Shown piece after piece: positions 24,377 to 31,612 of a DNA stretch of 41,476 nucleotides. The notes under the pieces are model-generated. The model was not told the origin of the DNA, ran no database searches, and worked only from the letters and a program-made list of their open reading frames with translations. Position 1 is the first letter of the stretch; each line of letters starts with the position of its first letter. The position numbers were made by a program, and so were the translations under genes. The DNA lies in NCBI GenBank assembly GCA_002497985.1, contig DAFQ01000008.1:1-41476 (forward strand). The letters run 5' to 3'. Source of the stretch: Euryarchaeota archaeon UBA4. Its GTDB lineage: Archaea > Thermoplasmatota > Poseidoniia > Poseidoniales > Thalassarchaeaceae.

Positions 24377-25594
24377 ATGTCTAAGAACGACGTTAGTACG
24401 ACTAGTGTGATGGCGGACTACATAGTAGACAGGATTGGCGCGGGCAAGGTCCTTCTGGACCGTGTCCCACTGTCATTCGACTGGACCCCTCCAGAATTGG
24501 TGGGAAGGGACCCGGAGTTGTCTGAACTCGCTTCAATGTTCCTTGGAATTGGTAGCGATGGAGTTAGTGGGCGCGCCGTAATAATGGGGCAAGTAGGAAC
24601 TGGCAAAACTGTACTCACGAAAAGATTCGGGGAAGACCTGACAAGGGCCCTAGACGGCAAGAGGAGGATTGTAGTGTCCCATGTCAACTGCAGAAACCAT
24701 CCATCGACCTCGCAAGTACTTCAGCAGATTGCAATTTCACTTGACTCTAGACACCCGGAACGTGGATTCAGCTCAGGAGAAATAATACAATCGATAAGGA
24801 GGAATATAAGATCCAGGAGGGGTCATCTTCTCCTGGTACTGGACGAAGTGGATGTCTTGATCAGACGAGACAGTCATGACTTGATATACAAACTTCTGAG
24901 GATCGATGAGGGCCAGGAGGGACATGGCTCTTTGTCACTGGTCCTGGTAAGTCAGGATAGCAACCTGCTAGAGCAAATGGAACCGGCAATAATATCCAGA
25001 CTGGGAGAGAGCAACGTCCTCCGACTCAGGCCGTATTCAGCAGAGGCCCTTGTCGGAATAGCGAGACAGCGTTACGAAGCATCCTGCAGGAGTGGTTCTT
25101 TCAGCGGGGAGGTCCTAGAAAAGATTGGTAGGTTCTCTGCAGAAACGGGCGATGCGCGGCTTGCCATAGAGCTCCTGGAAGCTGCTGTTAGGAGAGCTGA
25201 GGAAGCTGGAAGGGGAGAGGTTCTCCTTGAAGATGTGACTCCCAGCACGATAAGAACAGCATCTCTTGAGCCAAGTCAGATAGACGTATTGAGCGATCAC
25301 CAGAAACTTGTCCTATTGGGAATATGCAGGAGGCTGCGCAAGGAGGAGGAGGTTTCAAGCGGGGACGCTAGGAAGTTGTATGAGTTAGTGTGTGAAGAGT
25401 TTGAATTCAAAACCAGAAGTTACACCACTTTCTGGAAGCACCTGAAAACCCTCGAGAAGCAGGGCCTAGTGGAGACTAGATCAGCGAACTCTACAGTGGG
25501 AAGGGGCAGGACGCAGTACATCACTATGACCAACATAGCACCTGCAGGAATAGCTAGTCGTGTCGAGAAAGAGTTTGCTAAGCGGCAGAAGTGA
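24377..25594 (+). CDS. orc1/cdc6: Orc1/Cdc6 replication initiator
   Basis: This is an archaeal origin-recognition AAA+ protein that binds origin boxes and loads the MCM helicase. The 405 residues include the entry motif PPELVGRDPEL (about 38-48), Walker A GQVGTGKT (71-78), Walker B LLLVLDEVD (about 151-159), and a sensor-1 region LVLVSQD followed by the arginine-finger-like ISRLGESNVLRLRPYS. Sensor-2 GDARLAIELLEAA follows. A C-terminal winged helix (TTFWKHLKTLEKQGLVETRS, then GRGRTQYITM) is the DNA-binding domain. The ATG at 24377 was chosen over a TTG at 24335 because upstream residues look unlike the family. Archaeal origins often lie next to this gene. Confidence 0.95.
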   Translation: MSKNDVSTTSVMADYIVDRIGAGKVLLDRVPLSFDWTPPELVGRDPELSELASMFLGIGSDGVSGRAVIMGQVGTGKTVLTKRFGEDLTRALDGKRRIVVSHVNCRNHPSTSQVLQQIAISLDSRHPERGFSSGEIIQSIRRNIRSRRGHLLLVLDEVDVLIRRDSHDLIYKLLRIDEGQEGHGSLSLVLVSQDSNLLEQMEPAIISRLGESNVLRLRPYSAEALVGIARQRYEASCRSGSFSGEVLEKIGRFSAETGDARLAIELLEAAVRRAEEAGRGEVLLEDVTPSTIRTASLEPSQIDVLSDHQKLVLLGICRRLRKEEEVSSGDARKLYELVCEEFEFKTRSYTTFWKHLKTLEKQGLVETRSANSTVGRGRTQYITMTNIAPAGIASRVEKEFAKRQK

Positions 25595-25659
25595 CTTGGG
25601 ACCTATGCCGAACCGCTCTTATAGGGGCCTTATGTCGGGATGCCGTCCAAGGTGTAATT

Positions 25660-26157
25660 ATGGCGGGTGAGCAGTCCTTCAAGGCGGTTGTTAATGACAC
25701 GAACCCAAAGGCTGGAGGCCGTGCCTTCTCGGTAGACATAACTGGATCGAACTACAACCACTTCCTTGGAAAGAAGATAGGCGATGGCGTGGATGGCATG
25801 TTCGTCGGAGAGGGCGACCAAGCCCTTACGGGATACAGACTAGAAATCACAGGAGGGTCCGACCTAACAGGCAGACCAATGCGACCAGACCTAGATGGCA
25901 GTGGTGTCAAATCGGTACTGATTACCGCTGGAATCGGCTACAAGGGAAAGAAGTACGTGAAGAAAAAGGGTAAGACCTACCGTTACAAGTACGATGGGCT
26001 TAGGAGAAGGAGAAACCTTCGTGGAAATGTCATAAGCCAAGATACGAGGCAAATTAACCTGAAGATTGTTGAGGCCGGAAAGAGGCCCATAGGAGCCATC
26101 TTCGGCCTCGAAGAAGAGGTCGCAAATGTCGAGCAGTCCTCTGGTGAAGAGGAGTGA
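25660..26157 (+). CDS. rps6e: Small subunit ribosomal protein S6e
   Basis: Ribosomal protein eS6 of the small subunit is found in archaea and eukaryotes. The 165 residues are longer than the usual archaeal 120-135, with an acidic C-terminal tail ending in EQSSGEEE. The core shows FKAVVNDTNPKAGGRAFSVD, FLGKKIGDGVDG, YRLEITGGSDLTGRPMRPDL and the basic segment GKTYRYKYDGLRRRRNLRGN, all typical. The ATG at 25660 follows the conserved register; an upstream ATG at 25591 would overlap the Orc1/Cdc6 stop. It is followed by aIF2 gamma, a common archaeal arrangement. Confidence 0.95.
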   Translation: MAGEQSFKAVVNDTNPKAGGRAFSVDITGSNYNHFLGKKIGDGVDGMFVGEGDQALTGYRLEITGGSDLTGRPMRPDLDGSGVKSVLITAGIGYKGKKYVKKKGKTYRYKYDGLRRRRNLRGNVISQDTRQINLKIVEAGKRPIGAIFGLEEEVANVEQSSGEEE

Positions 26158-26167
26158 CCGGCAGGAG

Positions 26168-27418
26168 ATGGTTCAGCTGACTGGAGACCTACCTAGTCAG
26201 CCCGAAGTAAACATTGGAATGGTCGGACACGTAGATCATGGGAAGACCACACTGACCCAAGCCCTCTCCGGAACTTGGACGGACACCCACTCTGAGGAAA
26301 GGAAGAGGGGGATAAGCATCAAACTAGGTTATGCCGATACTGCATTCTACAAGTCCGAGGGAGGGGAATTCTATGCACGAGGGAAACATCCGGATGGCAA
26401 GGAAGATTCCGAAAGGGAACTTCTGCGCGTAGTCTCATTTGTTGATGCTCCGGGTCACGAGACTCTGATGGCAGTAATGATATCAGGTGCCGCAATAATG
26501 GATGGGGCGCTGCTTATGGTCGCTGCGAACGAGAAATGTCCTCAGGCGCAGACCAGGGAGCATCTAGCAGCCCTCCAGATCGCCGGCATAGAGAACATCG
26601 TGGTGGTTCAGAACAAGATAGACATAGTTAGTAGAGAAAGGGCCATTGAGTCTTTTGAGGAGATTAAGTCGTTTGTTGAGGGGACAATAGCACAAGACGC
26701 CCCGATTGTACCGGTCTCCGCTCATCATGATGTAAACTTGGACATACTAATCCAGGCAATAGAGGATACGATTCCGAGTCCGGAAAGAAGTTCTGATGAC
26801 GAGGGGCTGATGTACGTGGCACGTTCTTTCGACATCAACAGACCTGGTTCCAGGCCTGGTAAGCTGAAGGGAGGAATAATCGGAGGAAGTATCGTAGAAG
26901 GCTCCTTCAACGTCGGCGACTCAGTTCTTATTGCACCGGGAAGGCGTATTTCTGCAGGGGGGAAAACTCGCTGGGAGCCACTGAAGACGAAAATAGAGAA
27001 CATACAAGCGGGCGGACTAGACCTTGATTCTGCCCACGCAGGTGGGCTTTGCGGCATAGCTACCCCCATGGATCCGATGTCCACCAAGGCAGACGACCTT
27101 TCCGGGCAAGTCATGGCCAGAGAGGGAGAGCTGCCCCCAATTTGGGAGACTCTTGAACTCAAAATGGAGCTTCTTGAGAGAATGGTCTCTGGGGGCGAGG
27201 GCGAAGAGGACAAAGTAAAGCCACTTCAGACCAACGAGATGCTAATGGTAAACTCTGCAACTGCAACTAGTGTAGGAACCGTTTCTTCTTCGAAGAAGGG
27301 AGGGGCAACTCTGAATCTGAGGCTGCCAATATGTGCAAAGACTGGGAGTAGGATTACACTTTCCAGAAGAGTTGGTTCTCGGTGGCGATTGATCGGCCAT
27401 GGGACCATCACAGGGTGA
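26168..27418 (+). CDS. eif2g: Translation initiation factor aIF2 gamma subunit
   Basis: The GTPase subunit of aIF2 brings initiator tRNA to the ribosome. G motifs are clear: G1 GHVDHGKT (20-27), the G2 region RKRGISIKLGYAD, G3 DAPGHE (about 93-98), G4 NKID (149-152). Domains II and III follow, with VARSFDINRPGSRPGKLKGGIIGGSI and the C-terminal RWRLIGHGTI. Between G2 and G3, archaeal and eukaryotic homologues usually have a four-cysteine zinc knuckle. Here the segment YKSEGGEFYARGKHPDG has no cysteine, so zinc binding appears lost. The ATG at 26168 follows GGCAGGAG and is 10 nt after rps6e; an in-frame ATG at 26126 would overlap rps6e. It precedes a PIN-domain gene, the classical archaeal neighbour. 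Confidence 0.96.
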   Translation: MVQLTGDLPSQPEVNIGMVGHVDHGKTTLTQALSGTWTDTHSEERKRGISIKLGYADTAFYKSEGGEFYARGKHPDGKEDSERELLRVVSFVDAPGHETLMAVMISGAAIMDGALLMVAANEKCPQAQTREHLAALQIAGIENIVVVQNKIDIVSRERAIESFEEIKSFVEGTIAQDAPIVPVSAHHDVNLDILIQAIEDTIPSPERSSDDEGLMYVARSFDINRPGSRPGKLKGGIIGGSIVEGSFNVGDSVLIAPGRRISAGGKTRWEPLKTKIENIQAGGLDLDSAHAGGLCGIATPMDPMSTKADDLSGQVMAREGELPPIWETLELKMELLERMVSGGEGEEDKVKPLQTNEMLMVNSATATSVGTVSSSKKGGATLNLRLPICAKTGSRITLSRRVGSRWRLIGHGTITG

Positions 27419-27422
27419 TAAT

Positions 27423-27791
27423 ATGGCGGGCGTGCTCGTCGATTCGTGTGGTTGGGCCGCACTGATGGAATCTGGACTGAACATAGACACCGCAATGAGA
27501 GACGTGGTCGGAAATCCGGAGTTCTTCCTACTGGAGAGAGTACTGGAAGAGTTGAATGAGTTAGCTCTGGAGAAACGGGGTCTGCTGCTCAAACTCCTTG
27601 TGGCCAGATCAACCATAATTGAAAACCCGGAGGGGCTAAGACATACGGACGACATGCTATTACAACTATCCAAGGAAAATAGGTGGGCAGTACTGACCGT
27701 TGACACCAGACTCAAGGAAAGGTTGGCAATGTCGGGGTGCGGTTATATCGAAGTTGTCTCAGGAAGGATGCTTCGATTTATTGGACCTTAG
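27423..27791 (+). CDS. PIN-domain protein, COG1412/Fcf1-like
   Basis: This is a 122-residue PIN-fold protein of the archaeal group related to the rRNA-processing nuclease Fcf1/Utp24. Acidic positions expected for metal binding are present: LVDSCGW near the N-terminus, ERVLEELNEL in the middle, and HTDDMLL and VLTVDTRLKERL toward the C-terminus. The gene sits 4 nt after aIF2 gamma, as in many archaeal genomes, which favours a housekeeping role in rRNA processing over a toxin. No antitoxin-like gene is adjacent. It ends in a 4-bp overlap with the convergent DUF357 gene. Confidence 0.85.
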   Translation: MAGVLVDSCGWAALMESGLNIDTAMRDVVGNPEFFLLERVLEELNELALEKRGLLLKLLVARSTIIENPEGLRHTDDMLLQLSKENRWAVLTVDTRLKERLAMSGCGYIEVVSGRMLRFIGP

Positions 27792-28081
27792 GGGAGGGTG
27801 AAAAGGACATCGTCGCCATGTCCGTCGAGAAGCCCTATCTTCACGGCTGCATCTAGCCATGCATGAGCATAGTTGATCGCACCGAAGGCCCTGACTAAGT
27901 CCCCCTTCTCCATGAAATGTGTGGCATCGGAGTGATAATTATCACACATCTCCAGCATTGAGGCAAGATTTCTGAGTTCATTCCCCTCTTTCGCCAGTGG
28001 TGTTGCCTTCTTTCTGGCTTCTCGTGTAATTCCCAAGTACTTCTCAACCAGTTCCCTGGTCACTAATTCTCCATCATTCAC
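27788..28081 (-). CDS. DUF357-family protein
   Basis: This small helical protein of 97 residues matches the archaeal DUF357 pattern. It has MLEMCDNYHSDATHFMEKGDLVRAFGAINYAHAWLDAAVKIGLL, i.e. a helical hairpin with the conserved Y-x2-D, F-x3-GD and AF-x2-I-x-YAHAWLDA features. The family is widespread in archaea and has no proven function. The start is a GTG. It lies 5 nt downstream of the AAA-like gene and is very likely translated from the same transcript, so the two products may work together. Confidence 0.85.
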   Translation of the reverse strand: MNDGELVTRELVEKYLGITREARKKATPLAKEGNELRNLASMLEMCDNYHSDATHFMEKGDLVRAFGAINYAHAWLDAAVKIGLLDGHGDDVLFTLP

Positions 28082-28086
28082 CTCTA

Positions 28087-29982
28087 TTACCCTCCAAAAT
28101 GGCTGTATGCTGCTTCGCTAATCCTGAATAGCCGCTTTCTCCCCTGTTTCCTGACAGAAAGCAAGCCGGATCTGAATAGTTCATTGTAAATCTGAGAAAG
28201 CCTTGGCCTTCCAACCTCTAGCCTAGCCTGAAGTTCCGCATCAGAGGGAGATATTTCCCTAGCTGCTGATGCCTCTAGAATCATGATCTCTGCCTCATTC
28301 AATGAACCGAGTTTTGATTCGTCAAGCGGATTATCTGAGTCCCACTTTGGAGAGATAGAAATTCTAGGAGTTGTCTGCGGGACAATTGGTTCTGGGATTT
28401 CTTCCTCTAGCATATTTTCCTCGATTGGAGAGTCTTCTATTCCGAAAACAGCCCTAGGGGCCTCTGGAAACTGATTCTCAGATAGATCTGGGACGGTGGA
28501 GGCTGAGGATTCCTCGACCGACCAATACGCAGAATCAGTTGACATTACCCGTGATTCTGAATTTGACCTTACTGTGGCGTCTATAGGAGCTGATGAGTCT
28601 TCAATTGCACCCATCCCCATGTTTTCAGTTGGTTCTGAGAAGGTTGGTGACTCTTCTTTGCGTGGTTCGTGCTTTTGGTAGTTAGAGGCATCGATAATCT
28701 CAGTACCATCCGGAGTTGTGGGTTTTGAGGGGGCGCTCCTTGACCTAGCCGCTAAGCGATTGAAGCCGAATCCCGTTTCAAACATTGGCGGCTCTGTTCC
28801 GGGTTCGTAGACAAAGTCCTCGAGAGTTCCTTGTTTTTCAGGAACACGTGCATTCTCTTGTTCATGCCCCCCATTATCTTCCTCTTCCTCCCAGAGGTCA
28901 TCTGGATCTTCAGAAATCTCCTCGGGGAATTCAAGATTCTCGGGTTCTTCAGCTATTTCTTCTGGCGTTACTAGATATTCAAATGAATTTGGGGCATCTC
29001 GTGAATCTGTCTTATGATCGTCAACTAATTCGTCATCGATTTCGAAACTGTCGACTTCTACATTGTGCTCAATGACATCATTATTGGTGACATCTGGCAA
29101 TACTTCGGGAGTCGAGTTATCGCTAAATTGGGGGTTTTCCTCAATAATATCTCTACTCCCATCCTCGGCAATGCCACCCCTCCAATTCATGATTCTCTTC
29201 AAAGTCCCCTGCGACCCCACACCTCTCCTCTCATCCGTGAGGTCTCTTAGCAGCCTGATGACGTCACGAGGAGTGCCCCCTGTGGTCTCACGAATTGCAT
29301 CTAGCAACCTCGTATCAATTTTCCACTTTTCCTTGGCCTTACGTGAGACTAGATTATCCGATAGTTGCTGAATTTGTTGTGATGTAAGGCCCTCGAGGAA
29401 CTCTGGTTTGTCGAACATATCCAATGTTTCTTCGGTGATGGATGAAAGTTGAGAGGGAGTCAGTACCACAATCGTGAATGCCCTCAATCTCTGTAAGACA
29501 GGCGCGATTAAGGAAATAAATGGTGAAATATCCACTTCCGATGGATAATCAAATACGATTAACGGAAGAGATTCTGACTCGCGTTCCAGATTTCCTACCA
29601 ATCTATCTATCTTCAGCTGGGTAGACCTGGGTGGGTTGAAATCCCCGAAGTGAATTGTCAACTCATTTATCACTGAGTCGACCGGATCTTCCTCTGGCCA
29701 ATACTGGCCAACGAAGCTCCTGCTGGTTTGAGATGCCAATGCCCTGATCAGCGAAGTCCTTCCTGAGCCCCTTTCCCCAACAAGTATCGCCATCCTTGGT
29801 GACTTTGAGACGATGTGCTCCCTCCATTTCGCGAGAAGATAATCCCTGCCAACCAGATCCCCCGCCCTTCCACTTTCTATTGGCCTCAGATCGAATGGGT
29901 TTCCCCTCAAAGGAGGCAGGCCGAGAAGATCGATGTCCCTCTGGTCCATCATCGACTCGTCTAGTGGTTGAGTACATAACAT
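28087..29982 (-). CDS. Degenerate AAA-like protein with acidic linker and C-terminal winged helix
   Basis: No named family is recognised. The 631 residues fall into three parts. Residues about 28-255 look like a STAND/Orc1-type P-loop domain: NPFDLRPIE, DLVGRDYLL, a Walker-A-like GERGSGRTS (69-77), a Walker-B-like LIVFDYP (141-147), a strand IVVLTPSQ, and sensor-2-like TGGTPRDVIRLLRDL. The Walker lysine is Arg and the Walker B acidic pair is Asp-Tyr, so ATP hydrolysis is doubtful. Residues about 265-540 are a low-complexity Glu/Asp/Ser/Pro linker. The last 75 residues look like a winged helix (ILEASAAREISPSDAELQAR, then RPRLSQIYNELFRSGLLSVRKQ). Alternative ATGs at 29952 and 29949 precede the conserved part. 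The first start lies within the motif island at 29983-30152. Confidence 0.82.
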   Translation of the reverse strand: MLCTQPLDESMMDQRDIDLLGLPPLRGNPFDLRPIESGRAGDLVGRDYLLAKWREHIVSKSPRMAILVGERGSGRTSLIRALASQTSRSFVGQYWPEEDPVDSVINELTIHFGDFNPPRSTQLKIDRLVGNLERESESLPLIVFDYPSEVDISPFISLIAPVLQRLRAFTIVVLTPSQLSSITEETLDMFDKPEFLEGLTSQQIQQLSDNLVSRKAKEKWKIDTRLLDAIRETTGGTPRDVIRLLRDLTDERRGVGSQGTLKRIMNWRGGIAEDGSRDIIEENPQFSDNSTPEVLPDVTNNDVIEHNVEVDSFEIDDELVDDHKTDSRDAPNSFEYLVTPEEIAEEPENLEFPEEISEDPDDLWEEEEDNGGHEQENARVPEKQGTLEDFVYEPGTEPPMFETGFGFNRLAARSRSAPSKPTTPDGTEIIDASNYQKHEPRKEESPTFSEPTENMGMGAIEDSSAPIDATVRSNSESRVMSTDSAYWSVEESSASTVPDLSENQFPEAPRAVFGIEDSPIEENMLEEEIPEPIVPQTTPRISISPKWDSDNPLDESKLGSLNEAEIMILEASAAREISPSDAELQARLEVGRPRLSQIYNELFRSGLLSVRKQGRKRLFRISEAAYSHFGG

Positions 29983-30152
29983 TCACGCTTACTTACGCTT
30001 AACAGACAATGAATTAACGTATTATTTCATATTTCAGAGGGTAAAAATTAGATTTATTTCATTCAGTATATCGTTTTCAAATAATTATCATTAACGTATT
30101 TCTAACGCTTTACAGATGCGTTAACAAAGCGTTAATGGGTAAATTAACGCTT
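29983..30152. repeat. AT-rich intergenic island with repeated TTAACGCTT-like motif
   Basis: The 331-nt gap between the AAA-like gene and HMG-CoA reductase is clearly richer in A and T than its surroundings. A 9-nt motif recurs on both strands. Exact copies of TTAACGCTT are at 30127-30135 (reverse) and 30144-30152. Near copies are TCACGCTT 29983-29990, TTACGCTT 29993-30000, TTAACGTAT 30014-30022 and 30091-30099, CTAACGCTT 30102-30110, and GCGTTAAC 30118-30125 (reverse). Five copies are packed within 62 nt at 30091-30152. No coding sequence is supported here. The rest of the gap to 30313 holds a TATA box and the HMG-CoA reductase leader. Confidence 0.75.
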
Positions 30153-30160
30153 TTTTAGAG

Positions 30161-30167
30161 TATAAAA
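30161..30167 (+). promoter_or_regulatory. TATA box for HMG-CoA reductase
   Basis: TATAAAA lies 9 nt after the last TTAACGCTT copy. With archaeal spacing, transcription would start near 30188 and leave a leader of about 125 nt before the ATG at 30314. This is the best TATA match noticed in the window. Confidence 0.6.
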
Positions 30168-30230
30168 CGAGACCTGAGAGTCTATTGATTTGATGAATAA
30201 TTCAAAATTCGCAGTCTTTTCGAAGAATAC

Positions 30231-30281
30231 ATGATGGTCGAACTAAGGGCACCTGGAGAGGCTCTTTCCGCAAAATGTTAG
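30231..30281 (+). other. Possible upstream mini-ORF in the HMG-CoA reductase leader
   Basis: ATG at 30231 opens a 16-codon frame (MMVELRAPGEALSAKC) ending with TAG at 30279-30281. It would sit in the predicted leader and overlap an in-frame upstream ATG (30275) of the reductase ORF. It could act as a translational attenuator or be chance. There is no ribosome-binding site of note. Confidence 0.2.
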
Positions 30282-30313
30282 AAGGCGCCTCCTGCCGACA
30301 GTGGATGATAGCA

Positions 30314-31612
30314 ATGCCAGTTGACAATAGCAGATTGAAGGGTTTCTACAAACTATCCGTATCAGAGAGGAGGGAGATGTTGGCTAGCATAGCTGGACTG
30401 GACAGTAGCATGGTTGACGCATGGGCATCCAGCGGTGAGCTTGATGAGGAGACGGCGGACAGAATGATTGAGAATGTGATTGGCACTTACTCACTACCAA
30501 TTGGTGTAGCTACAAACTTCATCATCGATGGGGAACACTACCTGATACCATTTGTAGTTGAGGAGGCAAGTGTGGTTGCGGCCGCTTCCAATATGGCAAA
30601 GAGGTGCCAAGCTAGTGGGGGATTTAGATCGGACAACGACGAGCCGGTTATGATTGGACAAATTCAAGTCGTTGGATGCGGAGATGTTGAGGCGGCGAGA
30701 GATTCCATATTGTCTGCTTCTGAAGAGTTGATTGCCGCATGCAATGATGTCGATCCCATCCTGGTGAAATTTGGAGGGGGTTGCAGAAACATAGAGGCGC
30801 GAATTATTGAAACTGGTTCGGGGCCAATGGTGATTGTCCATATCCTCGTCGATTGCAGGGATGCAATGGGGGCAAATGCGGTCAATACAATGGCTGAAAC
30901 CATAGCTCCCAGAATTGAGGAGTTGTCTTCTGGAACTGTTATTCTAAGGATCATCAGCAATCTAGCCGTACATAGGCTAGCTAGAGTTAGTGCAACATTC
31001 ACCCCCGAAGAGATGTCCGACTCTGGAGATGATCCAGGAAGAGGCTCGGATGTCATTGATGGAGTGATTCAGGCATATCATTTCGCAGCGGCGGATCCAT
31101 TCAGGGCGACTACTCACAACAAGGGGATCATGAATGCCATTTCCCCGGTTGCTATAGCGTGTGGCCAGGACTGGAGGGCTATCGAGTCTGGAGCTCACTC
31201 CTATGCTGCCTATGGCCGTGAATATGGTTCAATGACTCATTGGGAGAAGGACACGGATGGGAATCTCATCGGTTCCATAGAAATTCCAATGGCTGTCGGA
31301 TTAGTGGGAGGGGCTGTTAGAATACACCCTGGAGCACAGGCGAACGTTGCCCTCCTGGGACTCAGGACTGCAAACGACCTTGCAAAGGTCATGGCTGCAG
31401 CCGGACTAGCACAGAATCTTGGTGCTCTGAGAGCATTGGCCACAGTTGGAATTCAAGCAGGCCATATGAAATTACACCTCATGAATATGGTTGCTGCTTC
31501 CGGGGCAGAGGGCAGTGAGATAGAGGCTGTAGCCAAAAAGGTCAGAGAGAGCGGCGAGAGGATAACGATGGCAGTTGTCGAGAGGACACTGTCAGAAATA
31601 AGGGGCGAATAG
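30314..31612 (+). CDS. mvaA: Class II HMG-CoA reductase
   Basis: This enzyme reduces HMG-CoA to mevalonate (or the reverse) for isoprenoid lipids, here presumably archaeal ether lipids. The sequence aligns end to end by eye with the bacterial class II enzyme of Pseudomonas mevalonii. Shared blocks are ADRMIENVIGTYSLP, VVEEASVVAAAS (catalytic Glu), FGGGCRNIEAR, VDCRDAMGANAVNTMAE, THNKGIMNAI (catalytic Lys), a W-E-K-D segment, and HMKLHLMNM (catalytic His). At 432 residues it has the class II length with no membrane domain. The ATG at 30314 gives MPVDNSRL, matching the family start; in-frame ATGs at 30305 and 30275 would add residues without family counterparts. It ends directly against convergent scpB. 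Confidence 0.96.
   Translation: MPVDNSRLKGFYKLSVSERREMLASIAGLDSSMVDAWASSGELDEETADRMIENVIGTYSLPIGVATNFIIDGEHYLIPFVVEEASVVAAASNMAKRCQASGGFRSDNDEPVMIGQIQVVGCGDVEAARDSILSASEELIAACNDVDPILVKFGGGCRNIEARIIETGSGPMVIVHILVDCRDAMGANAVNTMAETIAPRIEELSSGTVILRIISNLAVHRLARVSATFTPEEMSDSGDDPGRGSDVIDGVIQAYHFAAADPFRATTHNKGIMNAISPVAIACGQDWRAIESGAHSYAAYGREYGSMTHWEKDTDGNLIGSIEIPMAVGLVGGAVRIHPGAQANVALLGLRTANDLAKVMAAAGLAQNLGALRALATVGIQAGHMKLHLMNMVAASGAEGSEIEAVAKKVRESGERITMAVVERTLSEIRGE

Noticed and set aside
27423..27791. VapC toxin
   Set aside because: Position after aIF2 gamma and lack of a nearby antitoxin favour the COG1412 housekeeping PIN protein.
28785..29371. Several plus-strand frames within the AAA-like gene
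   Set aside because: They oppose the acidic linker and the ATPase part; no start signal or recognised domain.
29983..30152. Could the repeated motif be a CRISPR array?
   Set aside because: Units are 9 nt, occur in both orientations and at irregular spacing, with no 25-35 nt repeats or cas genes.
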